Shown here piece after piece: positions 15,646-22,192 of a DNA stretch of 23,269 bases; the first letter of the stretch is position 1; each line of letters opens with the position of its first letter. Made by a program: the position numbers and the translations under genes. Under the pieces are notes generated by a model. It did not search any database. It had not been told where the DNA came from and saw only the letters and a program-made list of their open reading frames with translations. Source of the DNA: Kordiimonadaceae bacterium (GTDB taxonomy: Bacteria; Pseudomonadota; Alphaproteobacteria; Sphingomonadales; Emcibacteraceae); the NCBI GenBank assembly GCA_018699075.1, contig JABIPV010000085.1, positions 1 to 23,269 of the forward strand. The letters are read 5' to 3'.

Positions 15646-16698
15646 ATGAAAATACTTATTTCAATATTAATTACTTTCACTTTAACTGCCCAATCTTTGG
15701 CGCAAGAAACAGTCACCATTACCATGGCAAATGTTTTTGGCGATACGCCCGAGGGTAGAATGCCAGGTCATACAGGGCGCATACAACAATTCATCGCCAA
15801 AAAAATTGATCACCACACAAACGGTCAGGTGAAATGGGAAATTTTGCGTGGTAAACAACAAGGCGGCGTTTCTGTTTTTCAATCACCCAGCCTAACAGCA
15901 AAAGGTGATATCATTCAGGCAACAAATGTGCCTGCTTTTTTCTTACCCCGTGTTCCAGAAGTAATGATCCAATCAATTCCGTTTTTATTTGATGGTGCAG
16001 AGCATTCACGGCGCTTTATCACATCGGAGCCTGCAAAATGGATGTCTAGGAAAATTGAAGACGCATACGGTGTAAAAGTTCTAGGACACTTTCATAATGC
16101 AGCCTATGTCAGCGTTAACGGTATAACCCCAATCCGAGAGCCAGAAGATTTTAATGGCAAGATCATGAATGGTTTTGATAAATCATGGGCACCCATGTGG
16201 AGCAACGTCACACCAAAAGAAATTCGTTTTATCGGTACACAAGAAGCATGGACAGGTGCGCTCGTCAATCCAGGATCAGATTTTGATATTAACATTGGCA
16301 TGATCCAGAACAATCACCGCCAAAGATTACATGAGCGTTTCAAACATACGACACTGGTCACTAACTTCTATAACATCTTTTATACAATGATGATTAATCG
16401 CGATGTCTGGGAAGGATTAACTGATTTCCAACGCACCGGCATTGAAAAAGCAATCGCAGAAGCACAAGACGCTTCCGTTGCCTATCAATTAGACACGACA
16501 TTATGGGCATTACAGCTTAATCAATCTGAAGGTGTTGAAATGCATATTCAAACATCTGCTGAACGGGAAAGATGGAAAGCTGAATTTTACCCGAAAATGG
16601 TAAAGGCGGTTTCTGACAGAAGTAGTAACCCGTCAGAAACCTTGGGTATGATTAAAAAGATCGAAGCCTTAGTAGACGATCTTAGGTGGCAGAAATAA
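15646..16698 (+). CDS. TRAP-type (DctP-family) substrate-binding protein, copy 2
   Basis: A second 350-residue binding protein, paralogous to its upstream neighbour and of exactly the same length. The signal peptide ends near SLAQ (about residue 19). Shared blocks include GRMPxHTG, LTAKGDxIQAT, PRVPE, IQSIPFLF, YGVKVLG, SWAPMW, QNNH, RFKHxTLV, WALQLNQSEGV and RWKAEFYPKMVK. The segment around 183-205 (IRFIGTQEAWTGALVNPGSDFD) differs strongly from copy 1, so ligand preference may have diverged. The canonical carboxylate arginine position is M174. The last 17 bases overlap the convergent FAH gene. It probably serves as an exported binding or sensing protein, or partners with a permease elsewhere. 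Confidence 0.82.
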   Translation: MKILISILITFTLTAQSLAQETVTITMANVFGDTPEGRMPGHTGRIQQFIAKKIDHHTNGQVKWEILRGKQQGGVSVFQSPSLTAKGDIIQATNVPAFFLPRVPEVMIQSIPFLFDGAEHSRRFITSEPAKWMSRKIEDAYGVKVLGHFHNAAYVSVNGITPIREPEDFNGKIMNGFDKSWAPMWSNVTPKEIRFIGTQEAWTGALVNPGSDFDINIGMIQNNHRQRLHERFKHTTLVTNFYNIFYTMMINRDVWEGLTDFQRTGIEKAIAEAQDASVAYQLDTTLWALQLNQSEGVEMHIQTSAERERWKAEFYPKMVKAVSDRSSNPSETLGMIKKIEALVDDLRWQK

Positions 16699-17527
16699 CC
16701 GTTTGATTTTGAACGCCAAGGCCATCAATCGTAACGGACATTGTGTCACCAACCTTCAAATAAAGTGGTGGCTTATGACCAAGACCAACACCAGGAGGTG
16801 TCCCTGTTGAGATAACATCACCGGGTTGAAGGCTCATATATTGGCTTAAAAAGCTTACGATAAAAGCAGGGTTAAAGATCATGGTATTTGTGTTGCCGTT
16901 TTGACGCGTCGTACCGTTCACTTCCAATTTCATAGCAAGGTTATTATCGTCTGCTACTTCATCTTTTGTTACCAACCAAGGACCAATAGGACCAAAAGTA
17001 TCACAGCCTTTACCGAGGTCCCATTGACCACTGCGTTCAAGCTGAAATTCACGTTCAGAAACATCATTACAAATACAATATCCTGCGATTGCATCCGCCG
17101 CTTCTGCTTCATCTGCATAAGAAACATTTTTACCAATAACAAGCGCAAGTTCAACTTCCCAGTCTAGCTTAGTACTGCCTCTTGGCTTGACGATATCATC
17201 ATTTGGACCACATATTGCACTGGTATTTTTCATAAAAACAACTGGCTCTGACGGCGGTGCTAAACCCGCTTCTTTGGCATGATCAGCAAAATTAAGACCG
17301 ATACAAACAAATTTTCCTACATTTCCTACGCAAGCACCAATTCGTGGATCACCGTCCACAACTGGAAGCTCACTAATATTTAAACCGCCCAGCTTTGCAA
17401 GGCTTTGTTCAGAAACCGTCGCACCGTTTACATCATCAATATGCGCTGATAAATCACGAATATTACCGTCATCATCCATAAGGCCCGGTTTTTCCTGACC
17501 TAATAGTCCGTATCTTAATAATTTCAT
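16682..17527 (-). CDS. Probable 2,4-diketo-3-deoxy-L-fuconate hydrolase (FAH family)
   Basis: A 281-residue cytosolic FAH-family enzyme. It shows VCIGLNFADHAKEAG (74-88), the metal ligands E124 and E126 (LDWEVELALVIGK) and D155 (ICNDVSERE), the substrate loop QWDLGKGCDTFGPIGPW, and STGTPPGVGLGHKPPLYLKVGD. This is the form found in non-phosphorylating L-fucose and L-rhamnose pathways, where it cleaves 2,4-diketo-3-deoxy-L-fuconate to pyruvate and L-lactate; relatives are often mislabelled ureidoglycolate lyase. It is the last gene of the minus-strand fuc operon, 28 bases after the SDR that would make its substrate. Role assignment rests on family and context together. Confidence 0.8.
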   Translation of the reverse strand: MKLLRYGLLGQEKPGLMDDDGNIRDLSAHIDDVNGATVSEQSLAKLGGLNISELPVVDGDPRIGACVGNVGKFVCIGLNFADHAKEAGLAPPSEPVVFMKNTSAICGPNDDIVKPRGSTKLDWEVELALVIGKNVSYADEAEAADAIAGYCICNDVSEREFQLERSGQWDLGKGCDTFGPIGPWLVTKDEVADDNNLAMKLEVNGTTRQNGNTNTMIFNPAFIVSFLSQYMSLQPGDVISTGTPPGVGLGHKPPLYLKVGDTMSVTIDGLGVQNQTVISAT

Positions 17528-17555
17528 TATATTTTCTTTCTTATAGTTGATTTAT

Positions 17556-18290
17556 TTATGAATTGGTCCAGCCACCATCAATGATGTGCGTTTGTCCCGT
17601 TGTAAAGGCGGAAGCATCACTTCCTAAATATGTTGCAAGTTCTGCAATTTCTCTTGGTTCGCCAATGCGGCCCATGGCTTGACGGGCAACAAATTCTTTA
17701 TAGGCTTTGTCATAATCGCCCGTGGCAGCCAACCGTTCATCAAGTGAAGGTGAATGAACCGTGCCCGGACAAATGGCGTTACAGCGAATGCCTTTGGTTA
17801 CATAATCCGCGGCGGTTGCTTTGGTCATGCCAATAACCGCGGACTTACTGGCGCAATATATTAATCGGTTCGGCACACCAAGAATGGAACTGGCAGCAGA
17901 AGACATATTGATAATTGAACCACCACCATTTTCAAGCATCGCAGGTAGAAAAGCTCTCATCATCCGGTACATGGCTTTTACGTTTAAATTAAAAGCAAAA
18001 TCCCACTCTTCTTCCGTACTTTCCAAAAGCGACCCCGCATGGACAAAACCTGCGCAGTTAAATAAAATATCAATCGAGCCTAGGTCTTTGGCTAATGCTT
18101 TTATGGCATCGCCGTCTAAAACATTTAAAACACGTGTTTCACACGATGTTAAAGTTGAAAGCGCTTCTTCATTTATATCCGTTGCTATAACCCGTGCACC
18201 TTCGGCTGCATACATTTCTGCCGTTGCACGACCAATCCCTTGTCCGGCGGCAGTAATAACAGCAACTTTGCCTTCTAATCTGTTACTCAT
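17556..18290 (-). CDS. Probable 2-keto-3-deoxy-L-fuconate dehydrogenase (SDR)
   Basis: A classical 244-residue short-chain dehydrogenase. The cofactor loop is TAAGQGIG (13-20), and D38 at the end of strand 2 (VIATDIN) predicts NAD+ preference. The catalytic set is N103, S131, Y145 and K149 (YCASK), with NCAG at 78-81 and a C-terminal FTTGQTHIIDGGW. By eye it resembles the BDH2/DHRS6-like group, which includes 2-keto-3-deoxy-L-fuconate 4-dehydrogenases. It sits between the dehydratase and the FAH-type hydrolase, exactly where an oxidation to the 2,4-diketo acid is needed. AAGGA lies upstream of the ATG. An alternative role as a general sugar-acid or hydroxybutyrate dehydrogenase is less likely here. 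Confidence 0.8.
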   Translation of the reverse strand: MSNRLEGKVAVITAAGQGIGRATAEMYAAEGARVIATDINEEALSTLTSCETRVLNVLDGDAIKALAKDLGSIDILFNCAGFVHAGSLLESTEEEWDFAFNLNVKAMYRMMRAFLPAMLENGGGSIINMSSAASSILGVPNRLIYCASKSAVIGMTKATAADYVTKGIRCNAICPGTVHSPSLDERLAATGDYDKAYKEFVARQAMGRIGEPREIAELATYLGSDASAFTTGQTHIIDGGWTNS

Positions 18291-18304
18291 AATATGTCCT
18301 TATA

Positions 18305-19507
18305 TTATCTTGTCGGCAGACAGGACGGTCCTATCGGCTCAAAACTTTTATATGTTAGAATGAATTCTTGATGTCCTAGTTCTTCAGAAACGGATGGTCG
18401 ACCTGACGCCACGGCATCTACATGATCAAAAATTTCTTGACCAACTTCATCAATGTCCGCTTCGCCAAGTAAAATACGCCCCGCATTGACATCCATATCG
18501 TGGGAAAGCTTTGCATATGTTTCAGGGTTTGCGCATACTTTAATCACAGGTGAAATTGCGGACCCCACAACCGAACCCCGCCCTGTTGTAAACAGTATCA
18601 AATGCGCCCCAGAGGCAATCATTTCAACAATTTCCGCATTATCGGATATATTTGGAAAACCGAAGCGTACTTCGCCATCAGGAATAACATCCATCAAATA
18701 TAATCCACCCGTTGGCGGAATATCACCGGGCTTTATTAATCCCGATATAGGGCTATCGCCAGATTTTGAATAAGCACCAATTGATTTTTCTTCTAGCGTC
18801 GTCAGACCGCCTTCCGCGTTTCCGGGGGCGAAACTGCCATAACCCAACACGGTATAATAATCAGCGGCTTTATTCACAGAGGAAACTATTTGATCACCCA
18901 GTTCAGGCGTAACCGCCCGCTCTTTCATAATTTGCTCACACCCAATAAGTTCACCCGTTTCTTCGAATATGCACGCGCTCCCTTGCTTCACTAGTTCATC
19001 AAAACAACGCCCAACGGCAGGGTTAGCGGAAATGCCACTGGTGCCGTCAGATCCACCGCAAATTGTCCCTACGACAAGGTCACTAATATTCATTGGTGCT
19101 TTTGCTGTTTTGTCTGCGGTTTCGCGTAAACGGGCTACGGCTTCTTTGCCACGGCGAATTGTTTCTAATGTGCCGCCATTTTCTTGAATGACCAGTGTTT
19201 CAACAGGACGTCCACTTGCTTCAATGGTTTTTGCAAGTTCTTCACGGTTAAATGCTTCACAGCCAAGTGACACCAGAAGCGCCCCTGCTGTATTAGGATG
19301 GGTGGTAAGCCCTTTCATGATTTTCAAGGCATATTCATTTGGAAAACATCCTGGAAATCCGATCAGTTGAGAATTTCCTTTGCCACTTTCTTCGACAATG
19401 CGCCGCGCTACGTGATGCGCACATTCCACAAGGTAAATCACCAACACTTCATTACGAATACCAAGACCACCATCTGCTCGTTTATATCCTTCAGATAATT
19501 TAGGCAT
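18305..19507 (-). CDS. UxaA-family dehydratase, catalytic large subunit (probable L-fuconate dehydratase)
   Basis: The 400-residue product corresponds to the C-terminal catalytic part of altronate dehydratase UxaA and GarD. Typical blocks are GYKRADGGLGIRNEVLV (7-23), GCEAFN, QENGGT, ICGGSDGTSGISANPAVGRCFD (about 165-186), EETGELIGCE, GNAEGGLTTLEEKSLG-like text, and MDVIPDG. Cysteines at conserved positions are those used for metal binding in this family. The separate upstream gene supplies the N-terminal SAF domain; together they have 502 residues, close to a single-chain UxaA. The genes overlap by 8 bases. In this operon it would dehydrate L-fuconate to 2-keto-3-deoxy-L-fuconate. A similar split uxaA pair is described in the Campylobacter jejuni fucose locus (cj0482/cj0483). 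Confidence 0.83.
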   Translation of the reverse strand: MPKLSEGYKRADGGLGIRNEVLVIYLVECAHHVARRIVEESGKGNSQLIGFPGCFPNEYALKIMKGLTTHPNTAGALLVSLGCEAFNREELAKTIEASGRPVETLVIQENGGTLETIRRGKEAVARLRETADKTAKAPMNISDLVVGTICGGSDGTSGISANPAVGRCFDELVKQGSACIFEETGELIGCEQIMKERAVTPELGDQIVSSVNKAADYYTVLGYGSFAPGNAEGGLTTLEEKSIGAYSKSGDSPISGLIKPGDIPPTGGLYLMDVIPDGEVRFGFPNISDNAEIVEMIASGAHLILFTTGRGSVVGSAISPVIKVCANPETYAKLSHDMDVNAGRILLGEADIDEVGQEIFDHVDAVASGRPSVSEELGHQEFILTYKSFEPIGPSCLPTR

Positions 19508-19808
19508 CTTGCTCTCCCGTAGCAGTGCGCAGATGGCTTGCTAAATAGTCGCTTTTTAAATTATGCATATGAACATGATCCCCGCAATTTACCGCTTCAA
19601 TCATGCTGCCAATGGGCGCCCCACATTTAAAAACCTTTTCGCCTGCTGCTAAAGTTGATCCAGCAACTTTATGACCAACCGTAATATCTTTATCCAAAAT
19701 AATATCATTGCCGCTAATGCTAACTTTTTCACCGCTTTTACAAAACGTAGTGCAGACAAAAACATTGTCCTTTGGATGCAGCAGAATGAATTTTGATTTA
19801 GCGCTCAT
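19500..19808 (-). CDS. SAF-domain small subunit of the UxaA-type dehydratase
   Basis: This 102-residue protein is a lone SAF domain, equivalent to the N-terminus of altronate dehydratase. Family text is visible: ILLHPKDNVFVC near 8-19, VGHKVAGSTLAAGEKVFKCGAPIG near 44-67, and the closing GDHVHMHNLKSDY near 76-88. An AAGGA ribosome binding site lies 8 bases upstream of the ATG, and the stop falls inside the next gene (8-base overlap), consistent with stoichiometric production. It begins 8 bases after the lactonase stop. Confidence 0.85.
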   Translation of the reverse strand: MSAKSKFILLHPKDNVFVCTTFCKSGEKVSISGNDIILDKDITVGHKVAGSTLAAGEKVFKCGAPIGSMIEAVNCGDHVHMHNLKSDYLASHLRTATGEQDA

Positions 19809-19816
19809 GATTTTCC

Positions 19817-20635
19817 TTATAGATTATAAAAAATACTGGCCGTCCCGCCGAAGATATATGCTTTATCATGCTCTGAAAGATCACTCAACATCTCTTCTGA
19901 CATTTGCATCCAATTTTCGTATTCATTGGCTAATTTTAACACCGGCCAATCACTTCCCCACATGAGGCGCTCTGCGCCAAAACACTCCAAAAGATGATCG
20001 ACATAAACTTTTAAATCCTTTTGCGAAGCCCCCTGTTTTGCTTCGGTAAGAAGGCCAGATATTTTACAATACACATTTTTCGACTTTGATAATTTCTTTA
20101 TATCGTTCGCCCAGTGATTAAATTCTCCATTCGCAATATTTGGCTTAGCACCATGATCAATTACTATTTTTAAAGTGGGATAACGAAGTACGAATTTTTG
20201 TAATGCTGATAAATGTGGCGGCTTAACCAGTGCATCAAAACAAAGCCCCAACTCCTCAATTTTTCTCAATGTAGGCCCTAGTTCATCCTTTAACATCCAG
20301 TTCGTATCAGGAATATCCTGTATCATGGGACGTATTCCTTTAAATTTGCTATGCTTCGCAAAGTCTTCCAAACACACATCATCTTCCATATCAACCCAGC
20401 CTACGACACCCACAATAAACTCATTTTCATCTGCAAGTGCTAATAAATATTCTGTTTCCGCAGTGGTCTCAGCCGCTTGAACAACGATGGTTTTATCAAT
20501 ATTAGAAGCCTTAAGTAGCGGCAATATATCCTCAGGCTGATAATCTTTATATAAAACACCTTGCTCCGGTGTTAGCCAACCATAATCGCCACGATCAACT
20601 TTCCAAAAATGTTGATGACTGTCTATGCGGTCCAT
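19817..20635 (-). CDS. Probable L-fucono-lactonase (COG3618 amidohydrolase)
   Basis: A 272-residue amidohydrolase-superfamily protein. The metal-site HxH is H7-Q-H9 (DSHQHFW), followed by a Y-G-W-L-T-P segment typical of sugar lactonases of COG3618, a GIRP segment (FKGIRPMIQD), IDHGAKP, and D229 in MWGSDWPV. Characterised relatives hydrolyse L-fucono-1,5-lactone, L-rhamnono-lactone or 4-sulfomuconolactone. Position directly after the aldo/keto reductase, with a 1-base TAATG overlap, supports L-fuconolactone as substrate. Confidence 0.82.
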   Translation of the reverse strand: MDRIDSHQHFWKVDRGDYGWLTPEQGVLYKDYQPEDILPLLKASNIDKTIVVQAAETTAETEYLLALADENEFIVGVVGWVDMEDDVCLEDFAKHSKFKGIRPMIQDIPDTNWMLKDELGPTLRKIEELGLCFDALVKPPHLSALQKFVLRYPTLKIVIDHGAKPNIANGEFNHWANDIKKLSKSKNVYCKISGLLTEAKQGASQKDLKVYVDHLLECFGAERLMWGSDWPVLKLANEYENWMQMSEEMLSDLSEHDKAYIFGGTASIFYNL

Positions 20636-21675
20636 TATGGTTTTTCCTTAGGCACAGGTGCATTTTCAGATAACAGCCCTTTATCCTTAAGGGTCTGCCA
20701 AAATTCAGCTGGAATTTTTTCATGATAAAGTTTTAATGTCTGTGCAAATTGTTCAGGGTTCGATAATCCTGGCACCACCGTCGCCACCGCATCATGGGCG
20801 AGTGGGAATTGAAGCGCGGCCGCGGCCAAAGTGACATTAAACTGATCACAGATATCTTCAATTTTTTGCACGGCTTTTATAATCTGATCAGGGGCCGCTT
20901 GATAATTATAATTCATCGCCTGGCCGCTACGTGTTCCAACGGCAAGAATACCCGAATTATAGGCCCCGCCAACGATCAATGAAGCACCATATTCAAGGCA
21001 CCTTGGTAAAAAATGTTTAAGCGGTTCTTGTTCAAGCAAAGTGTAACGCCCGGCTAGTAAAAAACAATCAAACTGACCAATATCCATGGCCTGCTCACAT
21101 GCTTCCCATTCATTAACACCAAGGCCGATGGCGCCAACGTCGCCGTTTCGTTTTAATTCATCTAAGGCACTATAGCCACTATCAGTAAGATCTTTAAAAT
21201 GACGATCATTATCATCCCCGTGAGTAACGACACCAATATCGTGAACAAGCAGCACATCAATTTTGACAAGTCCCATACGCTTTAGGCTATCTTCATAAGA
21301 ATGCATAATTCCATCATAGCTATAATCATATTCAGCTGTGAATGGCATCGGTGTTAAAAATCCATTACGAAGTTTACTAACATCCGCATTTGGATCATGC
21401 TTAAGAACGCGACCGACTTTTGTCGATAAAATATAATCAGCCTTATCTATATGCTGCAGTACTTTACCAAACCTTACCTCACTTAATCCTGCACCATAAT
21501 GGGGGGCTGTATCTAAAAAATTTATTCCCGACTTTAGAGCTTCCTGAAGGGTTGACGACGCTTCTGCGTCCGATATTTCATTATACAAATTACCGAGTGT
21601 TGCACCACCAAAACCAAGTTCAGTGACCTTTACTTTTGTTCTCCCCAGAGCATTTTGAACAAGTTCGAGACGCAT
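20635..21675 (-). CDS. Probable L-fucose dehydrogenase (aldo/keto reductase)
   Basis: A 346-residue aldo/keto reductase. The catalytic tetrad is complete: D55 and Y60 (FLDTAPHYG), K86 (STKVGR) and H145 (LLVHDIG). LGFGGATLGNLY near 20-31 and the phrase GGAYNSGILAVG are characteristic of the D-threo-aldose/L-fucose dehydrogenase and pyridoxal dehydrogenase subgroup, which oxidises the anomeric carbon of L-fucose, L-galactose or D-arabinose with NAD(P)+. It is first in the minus-strand operon and performs the first reaction of the pathway. AAAGG lies upstream of the ATG. It shares a 111-base divergent gap with the mutarotase gene. Confidence 0.83.
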   Translation of the reverse strand: MRLELVQNALGRTKVKVTELGFGGATLGNLYNEISDAEASSTLQEALKSGINFLDTAPHYGAGLSEVRFGKVLQHIDKADYILSTKVGRVLKHDPNADVSKLRNGFLTPMPFTAEYDYSYDGIMHSYEDSLKRMGLVKIDVLLVHDIGVVTHGDDNDRHFKDLTDSGYSALDELKRNGDVGAIGLGVNEWEACEQAMDIGQFDCFLLAGRYTLLEQEPLKHFLPRCLEYGASLIVGGAYNSGILAVGTRSGQAMNYNYQAAPDQIIKAVQKIEDICDQFNVTLAAAALQFPLAHDAVATVVPGLSNPEQFAQTLKLYHEKIPAEFWQTLKDKGLLSENAPVPKEKP

Positions 21676-21704
21676 TTATTATTGCCTTTAAGATATTAAT
21701 TTAA

Positions 21705-21734
21705 TTGCATGAAATTTTCGAATAAGAGTATGAT
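21705..21734 (+). promoter_or_regulatory. Candidate promoter for the mutarotase/AOR operon
   Basis: TATGAT at 21729-21734 is a 5-of-6 match to a -10 box, with a weak TTGCAT 18 bases upstream. On the opposite strand a TATCAT overlaps the same bases, so divergent transcription could start from overlapping elements. If real, transcription would begin downstream of the ATG at 21709 and favour the start at 21787. Confidence 0.28.
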
Positions 21735-21786
21735 AAAGTTGATATTCTTGCAACGTAAAATAATTCAATTTCATCTGGCAATAAAA

Positions 21787-22188
21787 ATGACCAAAATAAA
21801 ACCAAACTACGGAAAAACCAATCCATCCCCTGACGAATTCGCCGCCATGCCCCTTAAAAGATATGGCTCAGTCGTTGAATTAATTCCAGAAAAAGATCAA
21901 TATTACCGTGAACTCCACGCGAGTGGATGGCAAGGCGTTATGGATCAAATTAAAAGGTCAAACATACAAAATTATTCTATTTTCACTCATGAAATTGCCG
22001 GGATAAAATATTTATTTAGCTATTTTGAATATGTTGGCGAAGATTTTGAAGCCGATATGGCCCTAATGGCCGAAGACGAAGAAACACGCCGTTGGTGGGC
22101 AGCGACAGACCCTTGCCAGAAACCCTTACCAAGTGCAGGTGAAGGCAATATCTGGTCAACAATGGAAACCGTATTTTTATTGGAATAA
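21787..22188 (+). CDS. L-rhamnose/L-fucose mutarotase family protein (RhaM-like)
   Basis: The product (133 residues from this ATG) is a RhaM-type mutarotase: LKRYGSVVELIPEKDQYYRELHASGWQGV, then IQNYSIF, YLFSYFEYVGEDFEADMALMAEDEETRRWWAATDPCQKPLP, and a closing W-S-T-M-E-T-V-F-L-L-E. Such enzymes interconvert the anomers of L-rhamnose or L-fucose, supplying the form used by the dehydrogenase. Homologues occur in fucose loci. The start is uncertain: an ATG at 21709 would add a 26-residue basic N-terminus without family resemblance, and another at 21847 would give the usual core length; none has a good ribosome binding site. It is divergent from the fuc operon. Confidence 0.82.
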   Translation: MTKIKPNYGKTNPSPDEFAAMPLKRYGSVVELIPEKDQYYRELHASGWQGVMDQIKRSNIQNYSIFTHEIAGIKYLFSYFEYVGEDFEADMALMAEDEETRRWWAATDPCQKPLPSAGEGNIWSTMETVFLLE

Positions 22189-22192
22189 TTGA

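Noticed and set aside
17821..18363. A 180-codon plus-strand open frame across the SDR gene.
   Set aside because: It mirrors the codons of the SDR on the opposite strand; the SDR has all catalytic residues, while this frame shows no family pattern.
21709..21786. N-terminal extension of the mutarotase from the ATG at 21709.
   Set aside because: The added residues do not match the family, no ribosome binding site is present, and a candidate -10 box lies inside the extension.
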